The notes: generated by a model not told the origin, from the letters alone. DNA of 64,000 bases from Pseudomonas songnenensis (GCF_003696315.1 NZ_RFFN01000003.1:248001-312000); one strand, 5' to 3'. Positions 45,251 through 55,343 are shown, counted from the stretch's first letter. A program made the numbers and translations.

Positions 45251-46721
45251 GATTCTCCTCCTCGCTCAATGGCAGCGCGATGCGAAATGCCGCGCCCGGC
45301 AGCCGGCCGTCGACCAGCTCGATACGCCCGCCGCACTCGCTGACCACGCCATGGGCCACCGCCAGGCCCAGGCCGCTGCCCTCGCCTACTGGCTTGGTGG
45401 TGAAGAACGGCTCGAACAGCTCCCCGCGATGGCTTTCGGCAATGCCCGGGCCGTCATCCTCGACCTGCATGAACAACTCGCGACCATCGCCCCACCAGCT
45501 CAGCCGTACCTCGCCTCCCGGGCTGGCCTGGGCGGCGTTGCGCAACAGATTGGTCAGCGCCTGCTCGAAACGCGGCGGGTCGACCCGGCAATGCAGTGTC
45601 TGCGGCGGCGCCTGCAGCTGCAGGCGGACCTCGAGCGCGGCCAGCTCGTCGGCCACGGCGGCGGCGGCCGAATGCGCCAGCACCTCGGCCGGCACGCGGC
45701 GCGGGGGTGAGCCGGCGGCCCGGCCGAAATCCAGCAGCTGACGGACGATCGCGCTGAGCCGCGCCACCTGCTGGCGAATCTGCAACAGCGCGCGGCGATG
45801 GCTTTCGGCCAGCTCGTCGTCGCGCAACACCCGCTGCGCCTTGCCATCGATCACGCTCAGCGGGCTGCCCAGCTCGTGGGCCACGCCGGCTGCCAACCGC
45901 CCCACTGCCGCCAGCTGCTGGCTCTGACGCAGGCGCGCCTGCAACTGCTCCTCGCGGGCCTGCTGCTCGGCGACCTGGCGTTCGGCGGCGGCGATGCTGT
46001 CGAGCATCTGGTTCAGCGCGCCGGACAGCACCATGATCTCCTGCGGCCCGCTGCGCGGTGCACGATGCTCGCGCTCGCCAGCCGCGACGCGCTCCATGCT
46101 GCGCGCCAGCTGCTGCAGATGCTTGCCCACGGCCGAACGGTGGCCAAGCAGGATCACCACCAGCGCCACCCCGGCCAGCAGCCCACCCAGCCCGGCAGCG
46201 ATCAGCCGCAGGCGACGGATATCCTGCTCGAAATCGCCCCAGCGCCGGGTCACCTGCAGCAGGCCATTGATCTGCCCACCGCTTTCTTCCAGCGGAACGA
46301 AATAGGAATACACCGGGCGACCGTTGATGCGCTGGTACTCGCCGGTCAGCTCGCCGCCTTCGGTAAGCTGCTGGATCGCCGACGCATCCTGATCCGGCTC
46401 CACCGCACCGGCATAGGCCGCGAGCTTGCCGTCACGGTCGTAGACGTAGGCGCCATAGACGCGGCCGACGCCAAGCACCGACTCCAGCACCTGCTGCAGG
46501 GTGCGCTCGTGGTTCTTTTCCAGGCTGGCGCTGAGCGGCAGGCGTACCGCCCGCGCGACCAGTTCCACTTCGGCCTGCAGCCGCCGCTCGCTGCTGCGCT
46601 CGACCGTCCACAGCACCACCGAACTGAAGCCGAACATGATCGCCATGAGCGGCACGATGACCTTGAGCAAGAGCGCGCCACGCAGGCTGGCTGGCCGCTG
46701 CCAGATTGATACATGTGTCAT
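45243..46721 (-). CDS. Sensor histidine kinase of the sigma-54 pair
   Basis: Membrane kinase of 492 residues. Helices at about 18-40 and 170-195 flank a periplasmic sensor domain of about 130 residues with VYGAYVYDRDGKLAAYAG and INGRPVYSYFVPLEESG, a PAS/Cache-like arrangement. HAMP follows, then a coiled-coil stretch (AERQVAEQQAREEQLQARLRQ in part), the phosphorylated His in GVAHELGSPLSVI, and the ATPase with LLRNAAQAS, VEDDGPGI and GSGLGLAVAHG. Kinase and regulator overlap. The stimulus is not known. Confidence 0.92.
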
Positions 46722-46818
46722 ACCGGCACACTACAGACCGCTGCCCGACAGGTCCACCGCACCCCGACGAAACGAAAAATACTATTTAAATCAATAACAT
46801 GAAGCTTTATGGAAAAGC

Positions 46819-46834
46819 TGGCACGGCTACTGCA
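46819..46834 (+). promoter_or_regulatory. Sigma-54 promoter of the DUF4168 gene
   Basis: TGGCACG-GCTA-CTGCA fits the consensus TGGCAYR-N4-TTGCW with one mismatch and keeps the invariant GG and GC with 10 bp between. It lies 36 bp before the ATG at 46871 and about 100 bp from the divergent kinase gene, whose partner is a sigma-54 activator. Confidence 0.8.
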
Positions 46835-46870
46835 CCAAGGAATGCGTCTTTAACCGAAGCAGGAATGAAC

Positions 46871-47260
46871 ATGACCCAGCACAACGCTCGTCTCGCCTTC
46901 GCCGGTATCTTTTCGCTGTTCCTCGGCCTGGCCGCCCCCCTTGCATCGGCCCAATCAGCCAACCCGGCACCCGCTGCCCAGCCCGCCGCTGGCGCGCAAA
47001 CGCAGCAGTTCAGTGAAAAGAAACTGGAAAGCTTCGCCGAGTCGCTCGGCGAGATCATGGAAATCCGTGAGGAGTTCACCGGCAAGCTGCAACAGACCGA
47101 AGACGCCAACAAGGCCCGCGACCTTCAGCAGCAGGCCAACGAGAAGATGCTTGGCGTGATCGAGGAAAACAACATCAGCATCGAGGAATACAACGCCATT
47201 AACGAAGCCGTGCAGACCGACCCGGAGCTGCGCAACCGCGTGATTGCGATGATGCAGTAA
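46871..47260 (+). CDS. DUF4168 periplasmic protein
   Basis: Secreted protein of 129 residues. The ATG at 46871 is six bases from AGGA; an ATG two codons upstream touches that AGGA, so it is less likely. Signal peptide about residues 1-26 (LAFAGIFSLFLGLAAPLASA). The mature part has an Ala/Pro/Gln-rich linker and then a helical DUF4168 domain with QQFSEKKLESFAESLGEIMEIRE and NNISIEEYNAINEAVQTDPELRNRV, the latter close to the family signature. The function of DUF4168 is unknown. The gene stands divergent from a sigma-54 two-component system that likely drives it. Confidence 0.85.
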   Translation: MTQHNARLAFAGIFSLFLGLAAPLASAQSANPAPAAQPAAGAQTQQFSEKKLESFAESLGEIMEIREEFTGKLQQTEDANKARDLQQQANEKMLGVIEENNISIEEYNAINEAVQTDPELRNRVIAMMQ

Positions 47261-47302
47261 GTCGTCCCGGCGCTGCTGCCAGAGCAGCTCGCCGAACGAT
47301 CG

Positions 47303-47339
47303 GAGCCCCGCCCGGCCGATGCCGGCGGGGCTCTTTGGG
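47303..47339 (+). terminator. Terminator of the DUF4168 gene
   Basis: GAGCCCCGCC and GGCGGGGCTC pair perfectly over 10 bp and are followed by TTTGGGTTTT, 42 bases after the stop. A likely Rho-independent terminator. Confidence 0.75.
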
Positions 47340-47419
47340 TTTTGGATAACGAAAACCTGATACGCCACGCTTCAACAGCGGCGAGCTTCGAGAAGCCTTG
47401 GGCAGAGGTGCGGCGTCGG

Positions 47420-48304
47420 TCACCGCCCGTGCAGTCTCTGCCTGAAGGCAAAGTAGTGTTCGAGCACCCGCTCTGGCGCCTCGACCTGCGGGTAGTGACC
47501 GATGCCCTCCAGCAGCACGGTGTCGGGCGCCGGAATCAGCTCGCGGTAGCGGGCCACCATGTGGGCGCCGGAGATTGGATCGGCCGCGCCGTCGATCACC
47601 CGCAGCGGCACATCGCAGCGCTGCATGGCCGCCACCCAACGCTCGCGTTGCGCCACCCGCTCCGGCATGTAGCGGATCAGCCGGTGCATCACCGCCGGTC
47701 CGTTGCCTTCGGCGATCAGTCGCCAGTAATCGTCCAGTTCGGCGTTGCTCGGCTGCGTCTGCGCACCGAACACCCGCCCGAACGTCGCCCCTAGCGTACG
47801 CCGCGAGAACAGCCGGCCCAGCAGAAAGCCGAACGGGCCGAGCAGCAGTTTCTGCACCCGCACCGGGTGATGGGTTTCAGGGAACAGCCCGCCATTGAGG
47901 AACACGCAACTGGCCAGCGCGATGCGCCCTTCGCAATGCCGCGCCAGCAGCTCCTGGGCGACGCTGTCGCCATAGTCATGTGCCAGCACATGGATCGCGC
48001 AGTCGATGCCCAGCTCCGCCAGCAGTGCCTGCTGCAGATCGGCCTGCTCGATCAGGCTGTAGGCATGCCCGCGCGGCTTGGCCGAATAGCCGAAGCCGAG
48101 CATGTCGCAGGCAATCAGCCGATAGCGCGCCGCCAGCGGCTGCCAGACCTTGTGCCAGTCCCAGCTGGCGGTGGGAAAGCCATGGATCAACAGCAGCGGC
48201 TCACCTTCGCCGGCCGTCCAGTAGCGAATGCGCTTGCCGCCAAAATCGAACTCTCGAGCGCTGGCGCGCCACGAATCCAGCGCTATGCAGTCAGTGCTAC
48301 TCAT
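47420..48304 (-). CDS. Alpha/beta hydrolase, haloalkane dehalogenase/epoxide hydrolase-like
   Basis: Hydrolase of 294 residues from the ATG at 48304. Oxyanion motif LLLIHGFPTASWDWHKVW near residue 37, nucleophile elbow LAHDYGDSVAQELL with Asp (not Ser) as nucleophile, as in haloalkane dehalogenases, haloacetate dehalogenases and epoxide hydrolases; the acid is Asp in DGAADPISG and the base His in GIGHYPQVEAPE. A cap with LLLGPFGFLLGRLFSRR separates the two halves. Which substrate it takes is not evident. It converges on the DUF4168 gene, with the terminator at 47303 in between. Confidence 0.85.
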   Translation of the reverse strand: MSSTDCIALDSWRASAREFDFGGKRIRYWTAGEGEPLLLIHGFPTASWDWHKVWQPLAARYRLIACDMLGFGYSAKPRGHAYSLIEQADLQQALLAELGIDCAIHVLAHDYGDSVAQELLARHCEGRIALASCVFLNGGLFPETHHPVRVQKLLLGPFGFLLGRLFSRRTLGATFGRVFGAQTQPSNAELDDYWRLIAEGNGPAVMHRLIRYMPERVAQRERWVAAMQRCDVPLRVIDGAADPISGAHMVARYRELIPAPDTVLLEGIGHYPQVEAPERVLEHYFAFRQRLHGR

Positions 48305-48693
48305 TCGTTTTTCTTGTTCTAGTGGAGACGAAGCCAGTCTAGCGGGATGGCATGGCATGGCGACTTGCCGTGCCGGCCAGCTTAGTGGCTCCGCGAGTCA
48401 GGCAGGCACAGACCGATCGGGTTGGCCGCTTTGTCCATCGATTAGGCAAAGCGAAACTGGCCGTGACTGACAAAGTGACTCGCAAGGTCAAAAGCACAGG
48501 CTGGCGTTAATCGACGCAAGGCGTTCGCCTGAATCCACGCCCAGGCAACAGCGCGGCGCCAGCTCGATCCAGCCGAAACAGGACGACTAAAAGGGCGTAT
48601 GTGACGAGAACCAACCGGTCAGCCGGCAAGCGGCAGCCGGGCTGTATCGCCGGTGATAGAGTCGGTGCCACCTATTCGATCACTGGAGAAACC
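48305..48693. other. Intergenic region with no recognisable gene
   Basis: These 389 bases separate the divergent hydrolase and DUF2147 genes. No open frame here has a ribosome binding site and a family-like product, and I see no clear hairpin, repeat or RNA gene. It should hold the two promoters. Confidence 0.5.
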
Positions 48694-49140
48694 ATGCGCT
48701 CAATCTTCAATGCCTTGCTGCTGGCCCTGCCACTGTCGCTCTCGTCCCTGGCTATCGCGGCCGACTCGCCTGCCGGGCGCTGGCAGACCATCGACGACGA
48801 GACCGGCAAGCCCAAGTCCATCGTCGAAATCCAGCAGGCGGCCGACGGTACGCTGACTGGCAAGGTCGCGGAGATTCTCAAGTCGGATCAGGGTGCCAAT
48901 CCGGTGTGCAGCCAATGCGAAGGCGAGCGCAAGGACCAGCCCATCACCGGCATGACCATCCTGCAGGACCTCAAGCCGGACGGCGAGCAGGTGTGGAGCA
49001 ACGGCACGATCCTCGACCCGGCCAAGGGCAAGACCTACCGCGCCAAGGCGAAGCTGCTGGAAGGCGGCGACAAGCTGGAAGTGCGCGGCTACCTCGGCAT
49101 CGAGGCCCTGGGCCGGACGCAGACCTGGGTCCGCCAGTAA
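48694..49140 (+). CDS. DUF2147 secreted protein
   Basis: Protein of 148 residues from the ATG at 48694 (GGAG seven bases upstream). Signal peptide residues 1-22 (ALLLALPLSLSSLAIA). The mature domain is the lipocalin-like DUF2147 barrel: AGRWQTIDDETGKPKSIVEI at the start, ILDPAKGKTYRAKAKL, LEVRGYLGIEALGRTQTW at the end, with a Cys pair in NPVCSQCEGE. The family is periplasmic and of unknown function. It converges on the response regulator at 49225. Confidence 0.88.
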   Translation: MRSIFNALLLALPLSLSSLAIAADSPAGRWQTIDDETGKPKSIVEIQQAADGTLTGKVAEILKSDQGANPVCSQCEGERKDQPITGMTILQDLKPDGEQVWSNGTILDPAKGKTYRAKAKLLEGGDKLEVRGYLGIEALGRTQTWVRQ

Positions 49141-49224
49141 GGCGACGCTCGCCGCGGCAGGTCAAACGGTGCGTCATCATCGTCAATGGCCCAAGCCTTG
49201 CTGGCAGGGCCGGCGACAGACGCG

Positions 49225-49950
49225 TCAGCCTTGTGCCAGCCGCTGCAACGCCGCGCGATCCAGGCAGCGATAACGGAACGACGGCCGGCCGATCTGCCCG
49301 TAGTGAAAGGATTCTTCCAATAGCTGCATGTCGTTCAGGTGCTTGAGGTATTTGCGCACCGAGACGCGCGACATGCCGGTGGCGGGCAGCAGGGTTTCGC
49401 TGGTGAAGCCGTCGTCCTCCAGCGCAAGGATCGCCTGCGCCACCTGTGCCAGTGACGCCGGGGTCAGCCCCTTGGGCAGATCGCCGGGACGGCGCACCTC
49501 GACTGCAGCAGGCTGGCTGAACAGCCGGTCGATATCGCCCTGGCCGAGCTGATCCGGCAGCCGGGAGAGCGACTCGCGGGCGCGGCGGCACGTCTCGATG
49601 GCATCGCGAAAGCGCTCGAAGCTGAACGGTTTGACCAGGTAATCACGCGCGCCGAGGCGCTGCGCCGCGCGTACCGTGTCGATCTCCGAAGCCGCGGTGA
49701 TCAGCACCGCATCGGTATTGCGGTCCTGCGCGCGCAGGTGACGGAGCACCTCGAGGCCGGAGCGATTGCGCAGGTAGACATCAAGCAGCAGCAGGTCCAC
49801 CGGCTCGCGTTCGAGCATCTCCAGCGCTGCTGGCACGCTCTCGCACTGGCCGACCAACTCGATGCCGTCGAGACGGGCGAGGTAGTCGACATTCAGGCGC
49901 ATGACCATCGGGTCGTCCTCGACGATCAGCACGCGCATGGCGGTTTTCAT
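49225..49950 (-). CDS. CitB/DcuR-like response regulator
   Basis: Regulator of 241 residues. Receiver domain (about 5-125) with the acidic pair VEDDPM, phosphoacceptor Asp in LLLLDVYLRNRSG, Thr-like LITAAS and Lys in YLVKPFSFERF. The C-terminal half has a helix-turn-helix segment (TLLPATGMSRVSVRKYLKHL) as in the CitB/DcuR/DpiA family, ending GRPSFRYRC. It overlaps the kinase gene by ATGA. The divergent 2-hydroxycarboxylate transporter at 51800 is the expected target. Confidence 0.9.
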   Translation of the reverse strand: MKTAMRVLIVEDDPMVMRLNVDYLARLDGIELVGQCESVPAALEMLEREPVDLLLLDVYLRNRSGLEVLRHLRAQDRNTDAVLITAASEIDTVRAAQRLGARDYLVKPFSFERFRDAIETCRRARESLSRLPDQLGQGDIDRLFSQPAAVEVRRPGDLPKGLTPASLAQVAQAILALEDDGFTSETLLPATGMSRVSVRKYLKHLNDMQLLEESFHYGQIGRPSFRYRCLDRAALQRLAQG

Positions 49951-51560
49951 GGTGCCTCCCCTTCCGCGGCGGTCCGATAGGGCAATTCGACCTCGAACAG
50001 GCTGCCGCGGCCCGCTTCGGAATAGACCGCCAGGCTGCCACCCCAGGCCTCGACCTGCTCCTGCACAGCAGCCAGGCCGATGCCGCGACGCTCGCCCTTG
50101 GTCGACACGCCGCGCTCGAAAATCTGCTCGCGCACGGTGGCCTCGATACCGCCACCACTGTCCTGCACATGCAGCGAGAGCAGCGCTTCGTCGTAGTTCA
50201 GCGTCAGGCTGACCCGACGCTCGTCCTGCTCGGCCACCGCCTCGAAGGCATTTTCCAGAAGATTGCCGAGGACGGTGACGAGGCCATGAATCTGCTCGGG
50301 CGCGGCAGCTGGCAGGGGATGTTCGACGTCGACCTGAAAGTCGATGCCACGTTCGCGGGCTTCGCTCTGCTTGCCCAGCAGAAAACCCGCCAGCACCGGT
50401 TCGCCAATCCCCTCGACCAGCACTGTCGCCGGCGCCAGCTGGTGGTCGGCAAGATCGCGCAGGTAGACGCGCAGGGCTTCCAGATCACCCAGCTGTGCCA
50501 GGCCGAGCAACACATGCAGCTTGTTCTTGAATTCGTGGGTCGCGGCGCGCAGCGCTTCGGCATAGCGACTGACGCCGGTCAGCTGTTCAGCCAGTGCGTT
50601 GACCTCGCTCTTGTCGCGGAAGGTGGCGATGGCACCGATCACCCGGCCCTGGTGACGAATCGGTGCACGATTGGCGAGGATCGCCCGGCCGTTGAGGTTG
50701 AATTCACGATCCAGCTGCTCGGTCGCGCTGGCCAGCACTTCTGGCAGACCGCTGGCAGGCAGGTACTCGGCAATCGGCCGGCCCAGTGGCGGTTTGCCCA
50801 GCCCGGTGCTGACCAGCAACCGTTCCGCTGCCGGGTTGACCAGGGTGATGCGCGCCTGATCGTCGACCGCCAGCACGCCCTCGCGCACCGAGGCCAGCAT
50901 CGCCTGGCGCTCCTCCACCAGCCGGGTGATCTCGTAGGGCTCAAGGCCCAGCAACACCCGCTTGATATAGCGCGCCAGCAGGTGCGCGCCGAGGGCGGTG
51001 ACCAGCATCAGCGCCAGCACGCCGAAGACCACGCCGCGTTGATGCGCCCGCAACAGTTCGCCGAGCGAGGCCAGGGTGACGCCAACGGAAACGGCACCGA
51101 TCACCGCACCCTCGTCGTCCAGCACCGGGGCGAAGCCGCGAATGCTGCTGCCCAGACTGCCATCGGCCCGCGAGGCATAGGTTTCCCCTGCCAGCGCGCG
51201 ACCTTCGTCGTCGCCGCGAAAGGCCTGCCCGATGAGGGTCGGCTGCGGGTGCGTCAGGCGCAGCGCCCGCGGATTCATCACCACGATGAAGTCCACGCCC
51301 AGGCGCTGGCGCAGGCCGTCGATGTCCCGTTGCAGCGGGTTATCGAGGCTGAAATCGGCATTCGGGCTGGCCAGCGCTCGCTGCACGTCGGCACGTGCGG
51401 CCACGCTCTGCGCCAGGTTGGTGACCCGCGAGGCCTGCCCCTCTTCCAGGGTGTCCTGCAGCTGCACGTTGAACAGCCAGAGGGCCAGCGCCAGAGCCAG
51501 CACCACCATGACGGCGACCAGCAGCGAGATCAGCGTGTTCAGGCGCAAGCGCAAAGCCAT
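49947..51560 (-). CDS. CitA/DcuS-like sensor histidine kinase
   Basis: Membrane kinase of 537 residues. Two helices (about 10-32 and 165-190) frame a periplasmic Cache/PDC domain with FIVVMNPRALRLTHPQPTLIGQ and the GQAFRGDDEGRALAGE stretch that resembles the carboxylate-binding site of CitA, DcuS and DpiB. Next a cytoplasmic PAS domain (REGVLAVDDQARITLVN) and a CitA-type H box, ATHEFKNKLHVLLGLAQ, before the ATPase with LGNLLENAFEA, DSGGGIEA and GIGLAAVQEQ. A di- or tricarboxylate such as citrate or malate is the probable signal. Confidence 0.93.
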   Translation of the reverse strand: MALRLRLNTLISLLVAVMVVLALALALWLFNVQLQDTLEEGQASRVTNLAQSVAARADVQRALASPNADFSLDNPLQRDIDGLRQRLGVDFIVVMNPRALRLTHPQPTLIGQAFRGDDEGRALAGETYASRADGSLGSSIRGFAPVLDDEGAVIGAVSVGVTLASLGELLRAHQRGVVFGVLALMLVTALGAHLLARYIKRVLLGLEPYEITRLVEERQAMLASVREGVLAVDDQARITLVNPAAERLLVSTGLGKPPLGRPIAEYLPASGLPEVLASATEQLDREFNLNGRAILANRAPIRHQGRVIGAIATFRDKSEVNALAEQLTGVSRYAEALRAATHEFKNKLHVLLGLAQLGDLEALRVYLRDLADHQLAPATVLVEGIGEPVLAGFLLGKQSEARERGIDFQVDVEHPLPAAAPEQIHGLVTVLGNLLENAFEAVAEQDERRVSLTLNYDEALLSLHVQDSGGGIEATVREQIFERGVSTKGERRGIGLAAVQEQVEAWGGSLAVYSEAGRGSLFEVELPYRTAAEGEAP

Positions 51561-51799
51561 TCTCCCATCGTTGATCGGCGCAAAACGCCGCGGTAAAGGC
51601 CCGGATCGAGCCAGCCCGGCAATCGCGGGTCAAGCTCGGCGCTGCTTTTTTTAGTTTCGTAATGGTTTTTTAACTTCGCCAAACATTGGCGGCGAAGCAA
51701 CTCTGCTTAAGGTAGCCCCGCTGCGGTTGTCCGACCGCGCATTCGCAACCATCACCCGTGCGTGCGCCACCCGGCTGCCACGTTCGAAGGAGTACAACA

Positions 51800-53113
51800 A
51801 TGAATCGGACCACGCTGAGCCCTGCCGTGTCTGAAGGCACCCCGAACGTTCCGCTGCTTTCCCAGCGCATCTTCAACCTGCCGCTGCCGCTGTTCGCCAT
51901 CGCCCTGCTCGTCATGGCCGCCGCCATTGCTACCGACACCCTGCCCACCGGCATGATCGGCGCGTTGCTGGTGATGATGCTGCTGGGCGAGCTGCTCGGT
52001 TTCGCCGGCGACCGCCTACCCATCATCAGGACCTACCTCGGCGGCGGCGCGATCATGGCGCTGTTCGGCGCCGCATCCATGGTCTATTTCGGCTGGCTGC
52101 CCGCCGCAGTCGCCGATGACGTCGCCAGTTTCATGAAGGGCGGCGGCTTTCTCGACTTCTATATCGCCGCGCTGATCACCGGCAGCATCCTCGGCATGGA
52201 TGCCAAGGTGCTGGTGAAAGTCGGCTCGCGCTATGCACTGCCGCTGCTGTGCTCGGTGCTGTTCGCCGCGCTGTTCGCCATGGCCGTGGGCGCGCTGCTC
52301 GGCTTCTCGCCGCAGGATGCGGTGGTGGTCATCGCCATGCCGATCATGGGCGGTGGCATGGGCGCAGGCGCAGTGCCGATGAGCCAGATCTACGAGCAGC
52401 TGCTCGGCCAGCCGGCCAGCTACTACATCTCGATCCTGGTGCCGGCCCTGGCCCTGGGCAACGTCTTCGCGATCATCATCGCCGGATTGCTCAACGGCCT
52501 GGGCAATCGCTACCCGTCACTGACCGGCAACGGCCAGATGATGCCGGGCGTGGATGTCAGCGACAAGGAAGGCCCGATCACCCTGCCCGCGCTGGGCATC
52601 GGTCTGGTCGCGGCACTGAGCTTCTTCATCGCCGGGCAGATCCTCGGCAAGTTCGTGCCGCTGCATCCGTACGCGCTGATGATCGTCCTGGTGGCGCTGC
52701 TCAAGGTGAGCAACCTGGTGCCCGAGTCGATCAACGACGCCGCCTCCCAGTGGTTCCGCTTCGTTGCGCGCAACTGGACCTTCGCCCTGCTGTTCGGCAT
52801 CGGCGTGGCCTTCACCGACCTCGGCCAGGTGATCGACGCCATCTCGCTGACCTACGTGCTGATCGTCTTCGCCGTGGTCGCCGGCGCCGCCTTCGGCGCG
52901 GGCCTGGTGGGCCGACTGGTGGGCTTCTACCCCATCGAATCGGCGATCACCGCCGGTCTGTGCATGGCCAACATGGGCGGCACCGGCGACGTCGCGGTGC
53001 TCTCCGCGGCGCGACGCATGTCGCTGATGCCCTTCGCGCAGATTTCCTCGCGCCTGGGCGGCGCGCTGATCCTGCTGATCTCCAGCGTGGTGGTGCCGTT
53101 GTTCTTCACCTGA
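51800..53113 (+). CDS. 2-hydroxycarboxylate transporter family permease
   Basis: Inner-membrane transporter of 437 residues, about 11 helices. The ATG at 51800 has GAAGGAG nine bases upstream. The family's glycine-rich re-entrant loop GGGMGAGAVPMSQIY near residue 188 is complete, as is a second GGTGDVAVLSAARRM near the end with the Arg that binds the carboxylate. CitS, CimH and MaeN belong here and carry citrate or malate with sodium or protons; which applies cannot be told. The gene is divergent from the CitA/CitB-like system and ends at a strong terminator. Confidence 0.92.
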   Translation: MNRTTLSPAVSEGTPNVPLLSQRIFNLPLPLFAIALLVMAAAIATDTLPTGMIGALLVMMLLGELLGFAGDRLPIIRTYLGGGAIMALFGAASMVYFGWLPAAVADDVASFMKGGGFLDFYIAALITGSILGMDAKVLVKVGSRYALPLLCSVLFAALFAMAVGALLGFSPQDAVVVIAMPIMGGGMGAGAVPMSQIYEQLLGQPASYYISILVPALALGNVFAIIIAGLLNGLGNRYPSLTGNGQMMPGVDVSDKEGPITLPALGIGLVAALSFFIAGQILGKFVPLHPYALMIVLVALLKVSNLVPESINDAASQWFRFVARNWTFALLFGIGVAFTDLGQVIDAISLTYVLIVFAVVAGAAFGAGLVGRLVGFYPIESAITAGLCMANMGGTGDVAVLSAARRMSLMPFAQISSRLGGALILLISSVVVPLFFT

Positions 53114-53139
53114 TCGGCGCTTTCAGCCATCAGCCAGTG

Positions 53140-53170
53140 AAAAAGCCCCGACCTTGCGTCGGGGCTTTTT
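53140..53170. terminator. Bidirectional terminator
   Basis: A perfect 13-bp stem, AAAAAGCCCCGAC with GTCGGGGCTTTTT, around a 5-base loop, between the convergent transporter and chemoreceptor genes. A and T runs suit both directions. Confidence 0.93.
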
Positions 53171-53187
53171 CGTTGACTACCGCGCCA

Positions 53188-54825
53188 TCAGCCGCGGAAG
53201 TAATTCACCCGACGGTTCAGCTCCTGCGCCAGCGCTGTCAGATCCTGGCTGGAGGCTGCGACCTGGTTCGATGCCGCCGAACTGGTCACCGTCGAGTCGT
53301 GAATGCGCGTTACGCTCTGGTTGACCTCCTCGGCCACCGCGCTCTGCTCCTCAGACGCGGTCGCGATCTGCGCATTCATCTCGTTGATCGCGCCTACTTC
53401 CTGGCGAATCTTGGCCAGAGCATTCTCTGCCTGCAGGGTCTGTTCCACGGTCAGCTGTGCCAACTGCTTGCTCGATTGCATCACCTCCACCGCCCTGCCG
53501 GCACCTGCCTGCAGCGAGGCGATCATTTCGCTGATCTCGCTGGAAGACTGCTGCGTGCGGTTGGCCAGCGAGCGCACCTCGTCGGCCACCACGGCAAAGC
53601 CACGGCCATGCTCGCCGGCGCGTGCCGCCTCGATGGCAGCGTTGAGCGCCAACAGGTTGGTCTGTTCGGCGATGGCGGTGATCACCTGCAAGATCTTTTC
53701 GATATCCCCGCTCTGCGCCGAAACCTGATTGACGGTATCGGTAGCGCTCTCCAGCACCTTGGCCAGGTTGTGAATCGACACGGCCGTCTCACCGACGATG
53801 CGAGTGCCGGTCTCGACCTGCTCGTCCGCGCTTTTCGCCGCGGTCGCGGCATTGGCGGCGAAACTGGCAACCTCACTCACGGTGGCAGCCATCTGGTTGA
53901 TCGCCGTGGCCACCTGCTCGGCCTCGGCCGACTGCCGCTGGATCTGCTGATTGCTGCTCGCCGAGGACGTCAGCAACTCGCTCGATGCCATGCCGACACC
54001 ATCGGCTGCCGTCCGCACCTCGGCGATGATCGAGGTGAGCCGGCTGGCCATCTTCGCTGTCGCCCCCATGACACTGTCCGGGTATGGCGTGACGATCCGC
54101 TGCCCCAGATCACCGTTGGCCAGATTGCCGATCACACGCGCCACCTCGTCGGGCTCGGCGCCGAGGGTCGAGCGCAGCTTGCGAATGATGACCACGGCGA
54201 TCGCAGCACCGAGCAGCACCGCAACCCCCGTCACCGCAACGATCAGGGCGAGGAAGCCACTGGCAGTATCGCGGACGATCGCCACGTCCTCGCTGATGCT
54301 CAGTTCCTGATGATCGATGAACGCATTGATCAGCCGCAGCCATTCGCTATAGGCCCCGGCCACGTTTTCCAGAAGAAATTCATAGGCGCGATCCGACCCC
54401 TCGTTGAACCGCAGCTCGACCACCTGGCGGGTCAGCGCGTTGGTCTTCGCCTCGATGGTCTCGATCTGCTGCATCAGCTGCTTTTCCACGGCGTCGGCGG
54501 AGGGCTGCACCAGCATCGCCTTCATCGGTACTGCCGAGTCGACGTACAGCTGCGCCAGCCGCTCGATTTCCGCTACCTGCTCACGGGCAAACGCCGGATC
54601 GGCCGTACTGACCGCATCACGCACGGCAATCGCACGATCATGCACGCTGCCGCGGAAGTTGATCGCATAGCGCTGCTTGAGGCCGGCCTGCGAGCTGATC
54701 TGGCTCATGCTGCGGTCGATGATGTCGACCTTGAGCGCGCTGACCACGGCGACCGCCACCATCAGCGCCAGGATGACCAGAAACCCCAGGCCCAGGCGCA
54801 TGGATACCGACATCTGCTTGTTCAT
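53188..54825 (-). CDS. Methyl-accepting chemotaxis protein
   Basis: Chemoreceptor of 545 residues. Helix 1 near 10-32, a periplasmic helical-bundle domain at about 35-190 ([21 protein letters not shown], then [16 protein letters not shown]), helix 2 near 192-215, HAMP, and the signalling domain with tip residues [20 protein letters not shown] and [15 protein letters not shown]. The [10 protein letters not shown] stretch after helix 2 is like that of many pseudomonad receptors. GGAGGAG precedes the ATG. A 15-bp inverted repeat lies 75-130 bp upstream. The ligand is unknown; nearness to the carboxylate transporter makes an organic acid possible. Confidence 0.93.
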   Translation of the reverse strand: MNKQMSVSMRLGLGFLVILALMVAVAVVSALKVDIIDRSMSQISSQAGLKQRYAINFRGSVHDRAIAVRDAVSTADPAFAREQVAEIERLAQLYVDSAVPMKAMLVQPSADAVEKQLMQQIETIEAKTNALTRQVVELRFNEGSDRAYEFLLENVAGAYSEWLRLINAFIDHQELSISEDVAIVRDTASGFLALIVAVTGVAVLLGAAIAVVIIRKLRSTLGAEPDEVARVIGNLANGDLGQRIVTPYPDSVMGATAKMASRLTSIIAEVRTAADGVGMASSELLTSSASSNQQIQRQSAEAEQVATAINQMAATVSEVASFAANAATAAKSADEQVETGTRIVGETAVSIHNLAKVLESATDTVNQVSAQSGDIEKILQVITAIAEQTNLLALNAAIEAARAGEHGRGFAVVADEVRSLANRTQQSSSEISEMIASLQAGAGRAVEVMQSSKQLAQLTVEQTLQAENALAKIRQEVGAINEMNAQIATASEEQSAVAEEVNQSVTRIHDSTVTSSAASNQVAASSQDLTALAQELNRRVNYFRG

Positions 54826-55343
54826 CGAACACTCCTCCAGCCAGACTGCGAGGCAGCCTTCAGTCAGTCGTTGATGCTCTGAGCGATACTCGGAGCGGGA
54901 TAAAACTTGTACAACATGATGTCATCGCGACATTACCTGTACAAGTTTTATCGACCGACGGACAGCTGAAAGCAGCTGAATCTGGGCGGATGAGCGTTCG
55001 CGGCATGCTCAAGAGCAGGGCTTGCAGAGGATTTGTACAATTTTCGGAATCGCCGGTCGCCAGTTGTGACGACATGCGGTTGCACGCAGGCTCTCGCCCT
55101 GCACTCCAGGCGAGCTACCCGGGCCCCTGCCGAGCGGGATACCAGCTGGCGCGCCAGGCCTCCTTCGCTACATAGAAGGTATTGCTTTTATCGGCTTTTG
55201 GTATCGGTGCAGGCGCGCACGCCCAAGCCCCGCGGGATACCTGAGTATGCTGGTACATGCTAGCGCGCCGACACTCTGCAGCTTGTCTGCGGAGGCGTGG
55301 CGACTCGCGCCATCTCATACAAGCCTCGTGCAGGACCCTTTCC
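54826..55343. other. AT-richer intergenic region with no gene
   Basis: These 518 bases separate the chemoreceptor and cupin genes. Apart from the inverted repeat and TTGTACAA motifs listed separately I find no open frame with a credible ribosome binding site and product, no RNA gene and no transposon end. Confidence 0.5.
54899..54952. repeat. 15-bp perfect inverted repeat with TTGTACAA cores
   Basis: GATAAAACTTGTACA (54899-54913) and TGTACAAGTTTTATC (54938-54952) are exact reverse complements across a 24-base spacer. The arms contain the palindrome TTGTACAA (54907-54914), nearly repeated at 54937-54944 and found once more at 55033-55040. This looks like paired operator sites for a dimeric repressor upstream of the chemoreceptor, whose start is at 54825. 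Confidence 0.6.

Noticed and set aside
52249..54882. Open frame of 877 codons across the transporter end and the chemoreceptor
   Set aside because: It crosses a strong bidirectional terminator and lies out of frame or antisense to two well-supported genes; composition is not protein-like.
54899..54952. Inverted repeat as the ends of a miniature transposon
   Set aside because: The whole element is 54 bp, has no target duplication that I can see and shows nested palindromes, which fit operators better.
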